Assembly (NCBI RefSeq): GCF_014648315.1
Contig: NZ_BMQW01000013.1
Coordinates: 262 to 64,261, forward strand
Source: Shewanella ulleungensis
Lineage (GTDB): Bacteria > Pseudomonadota > Gammaproteobacteria > Enterobacterales > Shewanellaceae
Direction of reading: 5' to 3'
DNA length: 64,000 bases
Shown here: piece after piece, positions 17,607-26,196 of the stretch
How the letters are laid out: each line of letters begins with the position of its first letter
Numbering within the stretch: position 1 is the stretch's first letter
Translations under genes and position numbers: made by a program
Notes under the pieces: model-generated
Database searches by the model: none
What the model saw: only the letters and a program-made list of their open reading frames with translations
Told to the model about the DNA's origin: nothing

Positions 17607-18476
17607 TTAATTATGGTTCGCTTCGTTTTTAAGGGCATCAAACTCTATTGTCTCACTACCGTGATACACTAAAAAATGGCGTCCTTTGGCACGTGCAATT
17701 AAGGTAATCCCCAGTTGCATAGCCAAATCTAATCCCATTTGGGTTACACCACTGCGTGACAACAAAACAGGTATACCCATTTTGGCTACTTTAATGACCA
17801 TTTCGGACGTTAATCTGCCAGTAGTATAGAATATTTTGTCTCCCCCAGCTTGTTGTTCTAACCACATGTCACCTGCCAGGGTATCAACGGCATTATGGCG
17901 GCCTACATCTTCAACAAAAGCGAGTATTTTGTCGTGCTGGCAGATCCCACATCCATGCACAGCTCCTGCATTTTTGTAGGTTTCGTTATAAGCATTAATG
18001 TTATTAAGCAAAGCGTAAATAGTTGATTGTTTTAAGGCTGGCGTTGGTAACGATATCTCATCTAAACCTTGCAGAAACCCACCGTAAACAGTGCCTTGTC
18101 CACAGCCAGATGTAACGGTTTTTTCCGACAACTTTTGCTCAATATCTTCCGATATTTCTTGCGTAATCACCGCTGCAGAATTGACATCCCAATCGACAAT
18201 AACAGACTCTAATAAGCTTAAGTCGCTAATAAACCCTTGGTTTTTTAGGTAGCCAATTGTCAATGACTCAGGTTTTGCACCTAATGTCATTAACGTTACT
18301 ATGGGGCGCCAATTTAAATACACTGTGAGCGGTCGTTCGCAGGCGACAAACTTATCGACCACAACTCCTTGGTCATCCACCGCTTTAACCGCAATAGTTA
18401 ATGGAACTTGAGTGGCTGTTTTTACAAATTTAACGGGTTTGCGTGCTGAGGACATTGCCGAAGCAGATTGGGTCAT
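17607..18476 (-). CDS. fdhD: Formate dehydrogenase sulfurtransferase FdhD, variant Cys pattern
   Basis: FdhD transfers sulfur from a cysteine desulfurase to the bis-MGD molybdenum cofactor of formate dehydrogenase. This 289-aa protein has the family's EDVGRHNAVD motif (about 189-198) and the TTGRLTSEM block. The usual first CxxC site is reduced to one cysteine (C125 in SGCGQG). A CGIC pair (C176, C179) appears in the second conserved motif, HGCGIC, where many homologues have an alanine-rich VHxAA. The gene is divergent from the DUF3305-to-fdhC1 operon, whose enzymes it would activate. Confidence 0.9.
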   Translation of the reverse strand: MTQSASAMSSARKPVKFVKTATQVPLTIAVKAVDDQGVVVDKFVACERPLTVYLNWRPIVTLMTLGAKPESLTIGYLKNQGFISDLSLLESVIVDWDVNSAAVITQEISEDIEQKLSEKTVTSGCGQGTVYGGFLQGLDEISLPTPALKQSTIYALLNNINAYNETYKNAGAVHGCGICQHDKILAFVEDVGRHNAVDTLAGDMWLEQQAGGDKIFYTTGRLTSEMVIKVAKMGIPVLLSRSGVTQMGLDLAMQLGITLIARAKGRHFLVYHGSETIEFDALKNEANHN

Positions 18477-18817
18477 AAGTAAGCCTCTTGAAGTGTCTTT
18501 TTATGGATAGGTTCGGCACGTGTAAATGGCCTCATAGGTTTATTAGCATAGCAATTATTATTCCCTAAACTGAAAACATCTTACTTAAGCGTGATCTAGC
18601 GCAAATCTTCAACAAATCAATACTTTTAACGTGTATTAATGTCCCAGTTGTTATTGCGATGTGGACAGAATGTCCTATTGTTAATAGGTAAATTGAGATC
18701 AAGTTCAAAGTTAATTTTACTTTTTAGTTGGCATCATTATTGCTCTATCTTTAAGTATAGCAATTCAATCACACGTGGCTTATTTAGCGCGTCATCTACT
18801 CAGAGGTCAGCATCAAT
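18477..18817. promoter_or_regulatory. Divergent intergenic region of fdhD and the fdh cluster 1 operon
   Basis: This 341-base gap holds promoters for both directions. At 18591-18604 lies gtgatctagcgcaa, which fits the FNR/EtrA pattern TTGAT-N4-ATCAA at seven of ten positions, with the central ctag common in such sites. It could serve either gene. No convincing -35/-10 pair was fixed, and the ORF that reads through the region in another frame looks accidental. Confidence 0.4.
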
Positions 18818-19285
18818 ATGCAACATACCGACAAGATATGGCCGATGTATGTGTCACTTAAAAAAGTGCAAGTGCAAACTGGGCGCTGGACATCGGTTCG
18901 CTGGGAGCTTGAGCACATGGTGCCAGCAACACAACCCAAACCTGATAATGCGGTGCTAATTCCGCTTGAACTTTATAAAGATCAGCGTGGTAGCTACCGA
19001 ATTAACCTCGATATGAATAACCCAACGTTATACATAGTGTGCGATGAACTCAGTGATGGTACATGGATACCTGCGATTATCTCTGCCGATCAACACGTGA
19101 GTGCCGGCTGTCTAGAATCAGACACGCCTGTATTGAACATTCCGATGCCTAGCGCTATTGCATGTTGGATTGAGGCGTTCATTACTCGCCATGGTGAAGT
19201 TGAAATTAGCGCTCATCGTCGTAAACATGTAAATCGTCGTAAAAATGAAGGTCCAAGTGCAAACCGTCCCGGGAATATGCAATGA
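18818..19285 (+). CDS. DUF3305 domain protein of the formate dehydrogenase operon
   Basis: A 155-aa soluble protein matching the DUF3305 family as found beside fdhD. Recognisable parts are WPMYVSLKKVQVQTGRW at the N-terminus and WEL.HMVP after it, followed by a basic tail rich in R, H and K. It has no signal or membrane helix and no metal-binding cluster. The start has gaggt at 18803-18807. ATGA overlap with the next gene shows coupled translation. Function unknown; operon position suggests a role in maturation or regulation of formate dehydrogenase. Confidence 0.8.
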   Translation: MQHTDKIWPMYVSLKKVQVQTGRWTSVRWELEHMVPATQPKPDNAVLIPLELYKDQRGSYRINLDMNNPTLYIVCDELSDGTWIPAIISADQHVSAGCLESDTPVLNIPMPSAIACWIEAFITRHGEVEISAHRRKHVNRRKNEGPSANRPGNMQ

Positions 19286-19908
19286 GCAGTCAAGACGGAT
19301 TATTGAGTCGTTGGGAATTACGTCGTCAGCGAGTGGCCGCAGAAGCTGAGCAGCAAGCACTTGATACTCAGGCTAATGAATCGCTTGAGCTGGTATCCGA
19401 AGCAACAGAGCCTGCAGAACTTGACGATGCGTTACCGGATGTAAGTCCTGAAGAGGAGCCGTTACCCGACCCAAGCACTATTGAAGTGGGCGGTAGTTTT
19501 GCCCGATTTATGGCTAAAAATGTTGATCCAACCGCTAAGGCTGCCGCATTGCGCGCCTTATGGAAACAACCACAATACGGTCATATTGACGGTTTATTAG
19601 AATATGCATTGGATTACAGCAATCAACCTATTTTGTCTGCTGATGTTTCGGCAGAGTTAGCCAGTAAAGTGTTTCGTTATGTGGTTGAAAAAACAGAGAC
19701 TGCGGAAGATGAATTGCTTGCTGATTCTGAGGCCGAAATGGCTAGTGATGAAGCAGTGGCAACCCAAATAAGCAGTGAAACAGAATCGACAGAAGTTGAT
19801 GAGTCGTTAGTCATTACTCAGCAATCGGAAACGTTATCGGCTAACGCCCAAGTACAGGATGATGACCTACTTGAGCCAGTCTTTGCCAGTGATGAGGCTA
19901 AAGGCTAA
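19282..19908 (+). CDS. DUF3306 domain protein of the formate dehydrogenase operon
   Basis: A 208-aa, very acidic protein of the DUF3306 family. The N-terminus LLSRWELRRQRVAAE forms a short basic helix. The central conserved part is GGSFARFMAKNVDPTAKAAALRALWKQPQYGHIDGLLEYA (two blocks), and the C-terminal third is low-complexity Glu/Asp/Ser. The acidic tail and helical core suggest a protein-interaction role, perhaps with the basic tail of the DUF3305 protein encoded just before. That pairing is inference. It overlaps the previous gene by four bases. Confidence 0.8.
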   Translation: MSSQDGLLSRWELRRQRVAAEAEQQALDTQANESLELVSEATEPAELDDALPDVSPEEEPLPDPSTIEVGGSFARFMAKNVDPTAKAAALRALWKQPQYGHIDGLLEYALDYSNQPILSADVSAELASKVFRYVVEKTETAEDELLADSEAEMASDEAVATQISSETESTEVDESLVITQQSETLSANAQVQDDDLLEPVFASDEAKG

Positions 19909-20050
19909 CAGACCATATTCAGCCGATATGATATTGATATGTGATCGGTTATGCAGTCAGTCGATTTGCTGAGTTGATATAAATAAAAAGTGTTAATTGC
20001 ACCGTGAGCCTTGTGATTAACCAGAGACAAAAATCGATATTAGGAACGCA

Positions 20051-21736
20051 ATGAGCATAATAAAAAACCAGCCTATGCTGAAACAAGCTCGGCAACAGGT
20101 TATGGCAAGTACCCAGATTTTACAAAATCTGATCCCGCCAACAGTCAGCTATACCACTCAAGGTAATGTGTTAGTCATTGGCCCAGAAGACCTTGCTCGT
20201 TTAGCCGCGGACAAATTGTCCACTATGAGTAGCTGTGTCATTTTAGCCAATGAAGCGATTACAAGCCAAGATGAAGCACACCTTGAAGCGGTAATGAATG
20301 CTGCTACTCAAGTTGAGAGCTACTACAATAAATTGGTAAGTATTAAAGGCTTTTTAGGTCAATTTCAGGTAAAAGTTGAAGGCGATAATGGTGTCAGTGA
20401 ACTAAGTGTTGTGGCTATTCGCCAAGCACACTTCGATATCGTGCTCGACTTAAGCCACAGCCCAAGTATTAACTTAGAAATGTTACCACCTGGGTATTTT
20501 TACGTTGGCCAAGACAAAGCATTACTGGCAGATGCTCTTGAGCAAATACCTGATTTAGTCGGGCAGTTTGATAAGCCGCGATATGTAAAAGTTAATCACG
20601 ATATTTGTGCTCATAACAAACATGGCTTGAATGGCTGTAATCGATGTTTAAATTTTTGCCCTGCCGATGCCATTAGCAGCGTAGCGCAAAAAATTGAAAT
20701 TGATCCTTATCTTTGCCATGGTGCCGGTAGCTGTACTAATGCTTGTCCAACCGGAGCATTAAGTTACGATTTACCTACACCTAAATCATTACATACTTAT
20801 CTTGAAAAGTTAGTAAGCCGTTATCGCCAGCAAGCACAGACAGCGCCAGTAGTGTTATTTCACGACAACGAAGCCGGTGCTCAGTATATTACCGACGAAT
20901 TAAGTGGCGATGTGTTACCCGTGGCAATGGAAGAAATTACCGTAGCCAGTATTGATCATTGGATGACCACGTTAGCTTATGGTGCTCGTGAGCTCCTTAT
21001 TTTAAATACAGCACTGACTGCGCCAACGTTAACGCAAATGCTCAATGGCGAATTAGCGTTAGCGAATCGTATTTTAGATGAAATGGGACAACCACAGCGT
21101 ATTCGCTTAATTAGCCCAGACGATCTTGCCGATTTATATCCATCATTAGCTATCAGCCTCGCATGGCCTGTGATTATGCCTATGGTTGTTAATCCGGCTG
21201 ATATAACCCCTACAACTAATGCCAAGCGCAGCTTGTTGTTTCAAGCAATTGACCATCTAAATAGTCAGGCAGCTGCGGTTGATAATGTATTCGCGCTGGC
21301 CAATATTCCTTACGGTGTTGTGAACATCAATAGCGACAAATGTACGTTATGTATGTCGTGCGTTGCGACATGTCCTACCCAAGCATTGAAAGATGGTGGG
21401 GATACACCTGCACTTAAATTCATTGAGCAAGACTGTGTGCAATGTGGTTTGTGTGAAGCAGCTTGCCCTGAAAAAGTCATTAGTTTAGTGGCTCAAATCA
21501 ACTTTAATCCACAACAGCGTCAGCAAGTCCAAATACTAAAAGAAGAGCCTCCATTTGAGTGTATTCGTTGCGGTAGCGAATTTGCCACCCAATCTATGAT
21601 ACATAAAATGGTCGAAATGGTCGGCGCGCACAGTGCGTTTAGCGCCAATATAGAACGTTTGAAAATGTGTGGCGATTGCCGTGTAAAAGACATGTTTGAA
21701 GACATCCTTGACGATCCAGAAAAGCAATTGCAATAA
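20051..21736 (+). CDS. Four-cluster ferredoxin-like protein of the fdh operon
   Basis: A 561-aa cytoplasmic iron-sulfur protein without a TAT signal. Two [4Fe-4S] motifs lie in the middle (about 186-204, ending CNRCLNFCP; and 222-234, CHGAGSCTNACP) and two further on (about 431-442, CTLCMSCVATCP; and 462-473, CVQCGLCEAACP). Two CxxC pairs near 504 and 541 (CIRCGSEF, CGDCRV) could bind zinc or another cluster. The first 180 residues have no cysteine cluster; they contain a nucleotide-fold-like GNVLVIGPEDLARLAADKL. It lies between DUF3306 and the TorD-type chaperone, so a maturation or cytoplasmic electron-relay role is likely. An aggaacgc site precedes the ATG. Confidence 0.8.
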   Translation: MSIIKNQPMLKQARQQVMASTQILQNLIPPTVSYTTQGNVLVIGPEDLARLAADKLSTMSSCVILANEAITSQDEAHLEAVMNAATQVESYYNKLVSIKGFLGQFQVKVEGDNGVSELSVVAIRQAHFDIVLDLSHSPSINLEMLPPGYFYVGQDKALLADALEQIPDLVGQFDKPRYVKVNHDICAHNKHGLNGCNRCLNFCPADAISSVAQKIEIDPYLCHGAGSCTNACPTGALSYDLPTPKSLHTYLEKLVSRYRQQAQTAPVVLFHDNEAGAQYITDELSGDVLPVAMEEITVASIDHWMTTLAYGARELLILNTALTAPTLTQMLNGELALANRILDEMGQPQRIRLISPDDLADLYPSLAISLAWPVIMPMVVNPADITPTTNAKRSLLFQAIDHLNSQAAAVDNVFALANIPYGVVNINSDKCTLCMSCVATCPTQALKDGGDTPALKFIEQDCVQCGLCEAACPEKVISLVAQINFNPQQRQQVQILKEEPPFECIRCGSEFATQSMIHKMVEMVGAHSAFSANIERLKMCGDCRVKDMFEDILDDPEKQLQ

Positions 21737-21746
21737 GAGATCTGCT

Positions 21747-22412
21747 ATGACAGAAACAGTGAGACAAATAAGCGAAAACGACCAATTAAGAGCTGATATT
21801 TATCAGTTGTTGGCCGCGCTAATGCGCCGCCAGCCGAGTGCCGAGTTATTGCAGTTTTTAGCTGATTTAGACATAGACGTCGAAGAAGGCAACGCTATGA
21901 GCGATGCCTGGATAGCATTGAAGCAAGCAGCACAAAAAAGTGATACCGATACCCTAGAAGATGAATATTTTGCTATTTTCTTAGGCGTTGGCAGCGGTGA
22001 GATTATGCCTTATGGCAGTTGGTTTATGACGGGTTCATTAATGGACAAACCTTTAGCTGCATTACGTAGTGACTTAATGCAACTTGGCTTTGAACGTGAA
22101 GAAACCGTCAAAGAACCAGAAGATCATGTTGCCGCGTTATGCGAAGTGATGGGCTGTCTTATTTTAGAAGCTCCTGGGTACCGACAATTGGCGTTTTATC
22201 AACGTCATATAAGTAGTTGGATTATTCGTTTTTGCAATAATTTAGCTAAAACACCTAGTGCCCATTTTTACGTTGCGGTTGCGCAACTCGCGAATGCCTT
22301 TTTTACGGCAGAAGCAAACGAATTTGAACAACTGAGTTTAAACATTCCGGTGAACTGTCCAGGTAGTACTGACCTTGAACCGATTGATGAACAGGCTGTG
22401 CAAATTAACTAA
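21747..22412 (+). CDS. TorD/DmsD-family molybdoenzyme chaperone
   Basis: A 221-aa, all-helical chaperone of the TorD/DmsD/NarJ group. Family features are the N-terminal LRADIYQLLAALMRRQP and the signature EYFAIFLGVGSGEIMPYGSW, the place of the E-x-x-x-L-F-G-x-x-x-x-P-Y-x-S motif. Such proteins bind the twin-arginine leader of a molybdoenzyme and hold it until Moco and FeS clusters are inserted. Here the client is most likely FdhA1, and possibly FdhA2, whose cluster has no chaperone gene. ATG 21747 follows taagaga; a frame starting at 21696 overlaps the previous gene and is not favoured. Confidence 0.88.
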   Translation: MTETVRQISENDQLRADIYQLLAALMRRQPSAELLQFLADLDIDVEEGNAMSDAWIALKQAAQKSDTDTLEDEYFAIFLGVGSGEIMPYGSWFMTGSLMDKPLAALRSDLMQLGFEREETVKEPEDHVAALCEVMGCLILEAPGYRQLAFYQRHISSWIIRFCNNLAKTPSAHFYVAVAQLANAFFTAEANEFEQLSLNIPVNCPGSTDLEPIDEQAVQIN

Positions 22413-22463
22413 ACGTGATGGTGGCTGCAATGAGCCTCATCTTTTTATCAACAAGGAGACATT

Positions 22464-22661
22464 ATGAAGAAGCAAGCTTCCGACATGGGTCGTCGCCAAA
22501 TGCTAAAAGCATTAGCGCTCGGCAGTGCGGCAGGTGCTGTTGCTAGTGTAAGTGCACCCGCACTTGCCCAAGTAACTAAACCGTCTACACAAGAGCCTAC
22601 GGGCAATAACTACCGCGAAACAGAGCATATTCGTAATTATTATGCTTCGTTAAGTAAATAA
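22464..22661 (+). CDS. Small TAT-leader protein of the fdh region, copy 1
   Basis: A 65-aa protein made of a twin-arginine signal (GRRQMLKALALGSAAG) ending near APALAQ, and a mature part of only about 30 residues ending YRETEHIRNYYASLSK. It matches the described small protein family known as the formate dehydrogenase region TAT target, whose function is unknown. It starts 50 bases after the chaperone gene, with aaggaga before its ATG, and sits directly before fdhA1. Copy 2 holds the same position in the second cluster. A role as a small subunit, or as an escort of FdhAB through TAT, is inference. Confidence 0.85.
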   Translation: MKKQASDMGRRQMLKALALGSAAGAVASVSAPALAQVTKPSTQEPTGNNYRETEHIRNYYASLSK

Positions 22662-22677
22662 CAAAGGAGAGTGTGTG

Positions 22678-25527
22678 ATGCGATTAACCCGCAAATCAGA
22701 CACAGTCGCGACTAAAACAACGTCCGGCTTAGGTCTTAACCGACGTCAATTCCTCAAGTCTGCCAGTTTGGCGACCGGTGGTATTGCCGCAGCATCAATG
22801 CTTGGTGCAGGTATGATGCGTAAAGCAGAGGCAAAAGATGTGCCTCATAACGCACCTACAGAAGTGAAAAGAACGATTTGTTCTCATTGTTCTGTTGGTT
22901 GTGGTATTTACGCCGAAGTACAAAATGGTGTCTGGACTGGGCAAGAGCCTGCGTTCGATCATCCATTTAACCAAGGTGGACACTGCGCTAAAGGTGCAGC
23001 ATTACGTGAGCATGGTCACGGTGAAAAACGCTTAAAATACCCAATGAAATTAGAAGGGGGTAAATGGAAGCGTCTATCATGGGAGCAAGCCATCAATGAA
23101 GTAGGCGATAAAATGGAAACGATTCGTCAAGAGTCTGGTCCTGATTCAGTTTATTTTATGGGTAGTGCTAAGTTTTCAAACGAACAATCTTATATGTATC
23201 GCAAATTAGCGGCAATGTGGGGCACGAATAATATCGACCACTCTGCACGTATTTGTCACTCTACCACTGTAGCCGGTGTTGCAAACACTTGGGGTTACGG
23301 TGCGCAAACTAACTCGTTTAATGACATGCGCAACTCAAAGTGCATGATGTTTATTGGTTCTAATCCATGTGAAGCTCACCCAGTGGCGATGCAGCACATT
23401 TTGATTGGTAAAGAACGCGGTGCCAAAATCATCGTAGTTGATCCACGCTTTACTCGTACAGCGGCTAAGTCTGATGAATATGTTCATATTCGTCCAGGTA
23501 CCGACATTCCATTTATTTATGGTCTGTTATGGCACATCTTCGAAAACGGCTGGCAAGATGATTCGTTCATTTCTCAACGTGTATACGGCATGGAACGTAT
23601 TCAGGAAGAAGTGAAAAAATACACTCCAGAAGAAGTAGAGCATGTTGCTGGTGTGCCAAAAGCGCAAATGTATCGCGTAGCTAAAATGATGGCAGAAACT
23701 AAACCTGGCACCATCGTATGGTGTATGGGTGGTACTCAGCATCATATTGGTAATGCTAACACTCGTGCTTACTGTATTTTACAGCTAGCCCTTGGCAACA
23801 TGGGTATTGAAGGCGGCGGAACAAACATTTTCCGTGGTCACGATAACGTACAGGGTGCAACAGACTTTGGTTTGTTATTTGATAACTTACCAGGCTATTA
23901 CGGTTTAACGTCAGGTGCATGGGACCATTGGGCCAATGTGTGGGATCTAGAGCCAAGCTGGATTAAAAGTCGTTTCGACCAAGCTCAATACTTAGGCCAA
24001 GACCCACAAACCTCAGCAGGTATTCCTTGTTCACGTTGGCACGATGGCGTGTTAGAAGACAAAACTAAGATTGCCCAAAAAGACAATATTCGTCTGGGCT
24101 TCTTTTGGGGACAGTCAGTTAACACCGAAACCCGTGGTCGTGAAGTGCGAGAAGCACTCAACAAAATGGACACCATTGTGGTAGTCGATCCATTCCCAAC
24201 TATGGCCGGTGTTATGCATGAACGCCAAGATGGCGTGTATTTACTACCAGCAGCAACGCAGTTTGAAACCTATGGCTCTGTTTCTGCATCAAACCGATCA
24301 CTTCAGTGGCGCTCGCAAGTTATTGAACCACTATTTGAGTCTTTACCTGACCACATCATCATGTATAAATTGGCTAAAAAATGGGGCGTTGCAGAGCAAT
24401 TCTGTAAGCACATCAAAGTCAATGGTGAAGAACCATTAATTGAAGACATCACCCGCGAATTTAACACGGGTATGTGGACGATTGGTTACACAGGCCAAAG
24501 CCCAGAACGTTTAAAAATGCACCAAGAAAACTGGGGCACGTTTGACGTTAACTCACTTGAAGCACCTGGCGGCCCAGCCAAAGGTGAAACTTATGGTTTA
24601 CCTTGGCCTTGTTGGGGCACACCAGAGCAGAAACACCCTGGTACGCAAATTTTATATCGTACTGGCCGTGAAGTTAAAGACGGTGGCGGTAATTTCCGTG
24701 CACGTTATGGTGTTGAACATGAAGGTAATAACATTCTTGCTGAAGGCTCTTTCTCGAAAGGGTCTGAAATTCAAGACGGTTATCCAGAGTTTACAGCCGA
24801 TATGCTTAAGCAGCTTGGCTGGTGGGACGACCTTACAGCGGAAGAAAAAGTAAAAGCAGAAGGGCAAAACTGGAAAACAGATATTTCTGGTGGTATTCAA
24901 CGTGTGGCAATTAAGCACGGTTGTATTCCTTACGGTAACGCAAAAGCGCGTTGTATTGTATGGAACTTCCCTGATGACATTCCATTACACCGCGAACCGT
25001 TATACACCCCTCGTCGTGACTTAGTGGCTAAGTACCCAACTTATGAAGACCGTATGGTGGCGCGTCTACCGACACTTTATAAGTCAATTCAAGACAAGGA
25101 TTTTGCTACCGACTATCCACTTGCTGTAACAACCGGACGTTTGGTTGAATACGAAGGTGGTGGCGAAGAATCACGTTCAAACCCATGGCTTGCAGAACTA
25201 CAGCAAGAAATGTTTATCGAGATCAACCCAGCAGATGCTGCAGATCGCGGTTTACGTGATGGTGATGACGTGTTTGTTCACAGCCCAGAAGGGGCAAAAA
25301 TCACTGTTAAAGCAATGGTGACACCACGTGTTATTGCTGGTGAATGTTTTATGCCGTACCACTTTGCGGGTGTATTTGAAGGCAAGAGCCTAGAGAAAAA
25401 CTACCCAGAAGGCACTGTACCTTACGTGATTGGCGAATCAGCTAACACCGTAATGACCTATGGCTATGACGTTGTGACTCAGATGCAAGAGACTAAGTCT
25501 AGCTTGTGTCAGATCAGCAAAGCCTAA
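22678..25527 (+). CDS. fdhA: Formate dehydrogenase catalytic subunit, Mo-bis-MGD, copy 1
   Basis: Periplasmic formate oxidising subunit, 949 aa. The twin-arginine leader is NRRQFLKSA (R22, R23). One [4Fe-4S] cluster is bound by C68, C71, C75 and C103 (CSHCSVGC and GHCAKG). The Mo ligand is C193 in ARICHSTTVAG, so this is a cysteine, not a selenocysteine, enzyme. Molybdopterin-binding blocks run through WCMGGTQHH, RGHDNVQGATD and the C-terminal GRLVEYEGGG. Start: GTG 22675 is directly followed by ATG 22678, and aggaga fits the ATG. It forms an operon with fdhB1 and fdhC1 and is closely related to copy 2. Confidence 0.95.
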   Translation: MRLTRKSDTVATKTTSGLGLNRRQFLKSASLATGGIAAASMLGAGMMRKAEAKDVPHNAPTEVKRTICSHCSVGCGIYAEVQNGVWTGQEPAFDHPFNQGGHCAKGAALREHGHGEKRLKYPMKLEGGKWKRLSWEQAINEVGDKMETIRQESGPDSVYFMGSAKFSNEQSYMYRKLAAMWGTNNIDHSARICHSTTVAGVANTWGYGAQTNSFNDMRNSKCMMFIGSNPCEAHPVAMQHILIGKERGAKIIVVDPRFTRTAAKSDEYVHIRPGTDIPFIYGLLWHIFENGWQDDSFISQRVYGMERIQEEVKKYTPEEVEHVAGVPKAQMYRVAKMMAETKPGTIVWCMGGTQHHIGNANTRAYCILQLALGNMGIEGGGTNIFRGHDNVQGATDFGLLFDNLPGYYGLTSGAWDHWANVWDLEPSWIKSRFDQAQYLGQDPQTSAGIPCSRWHDGVLEDKTKIAQKDNIRLGFFWGQSVNTETRGREVREALNKMDTIVVVDPFPTMAGVMHERQDGVYLLPAATQFETYGSVSASNRSLQWRSQVIEPLFESLPDHIIMYKLAKKWGVAEQFCKHIKVNGEEPLIEDITREFNTGMWTIGYTGQSPERLKMHQENWGTFDVNSLEAPGGPAKGETYGLPWPCWGTPEQKHPGTQILYRTGREVKDGGGNFRARYGVEHEGNNILAEGSFSKGSEIQDGYPEFTADMLKQLGWWDDLTAEEKVKAEGQNWKTDISGGIQRVAIKHGCIPYGNAKARCIVWNFPDDIPLHREPLYTPRRDLVAKYPTYEDRMVARLPTLYKSIQDKDFATDYPLAVTTGRLVEYEGGGEESRSNPWLAELQQEMFIEINPADAADRGLRDGDDVFVHSPEGAKITVKAMVTPRVIAGECFMPYHFAGVFEGKSLEKNYPEGTVPYVIGESANTVMTYGYDVVTQMQETKSSLCQISKA

Positions 25528-25552
25528 ACACTTGATGAGGAGATAAGCCATT

Positions 25553-26149
25553 ATGGCAGTCATGAAATTTCTGTGTGACACCAAACGCTGCATCGAGTGT
25601 AACGGTTGCGTCACAGCTTGTAAAAACGAGAACGACTCTGCTTTAGAGTGGGGTATTCAACGTCGCCGCGTGGTGACACTTCACGATGGTGAACCAGGAG
25701 AAGCATCAATATCAGTAGCATGTATGCACTGTACCGACGCACCTTGTATGGCGGTATGCCCTGCAGACTGTTTCTACCGTACCGAAGACGGCATAGTGTT
25801 ACACAATAAAGATACCTGTATCGGTTGTGGATACTGTTTCTATGCTTGTCCGTTTGGTGCACCGCAGTTCCCTAAAAAGACTGCATTTGGTAGCCGTGGC
25901 AAAATGGATAAATGTACTTTCTGTGCAGGTGGCCCTGAAGAAGATCATTCTGAAGCAGAGCGCCTCAAATACGGTTCTAACCGTATTGCAGAAGGTAAAT
26001 TACCAATGTGTGCCGAGTTGTGTTCAACCAAAGCGTTACTAGCGGGCGATGCAGGCATTGTGTCTGACATTTACCGTCAACGTATGGCATCACGCGGTAA
26101 TCCAAATGTGATTTGGGGCTACAACCCTAAAACCGGCGAAATGATCTAA
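25553..26149 (+). CDS. fdhB: Formate dehydrogenase iron-sulfur subunit, copy 1
   Basis: A 198-aa electron-transfer subunit with sixteen cysteines set out for four [4Fe-4S] clusters: CIECNGCVTAC, CMHCTDAPCMAVCPADC, CIGCGYCFYACPFGAP and CTFCAGG with CAELC. It passes electrons from FdhA to the cytochrome b subunit. It has no signal of its own and would be exported with FdhA. It has no C-terminal membrane helix, unlike E. coli FdnH, and ends in a short tail (YNPKTGEMI) that copy 2 lacks. It follows fdhA1 by 25 bases with gaggaga upstream. Confidence 0.95.
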   Translation: MAVMKFLCDTKRCIECNGCVTACKNENDSALEWGIQRRRVVTLHDGEPGEASISVACMHCTDAPCMAVCPADCFYRTEDGIVLHNKDTCIGCGYCFYACPFGAPQFPKKTAFGSRGKMDKCTFCAGGPEEDHSEAERLKYGSNRIAEGKLPMCAELCSTKALLAGDAGIVSDIYRQRMASRGNPNVIWGYNPKTGEMI

Positions 26150-26196
26150 CCAGAGCATGTGCTGCGATTAAGTTCGCAGCCATATAAGGAGTGACA

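Noticed and set aside
18639..18959. 106-aa frame ahead of DUF3305
   Set aside because: Cys/Ser-rich, overlaps the DUF3305 start in another frame, no ribosome site; it is a chance frame in the control region.
19920..19950. ccgat...atcgg imperfect inverted repeat between DUF3306 and the FeS gene
   Set aside because: Short arms with mismatches and no T run; it may be chance in AT-rich DNA.
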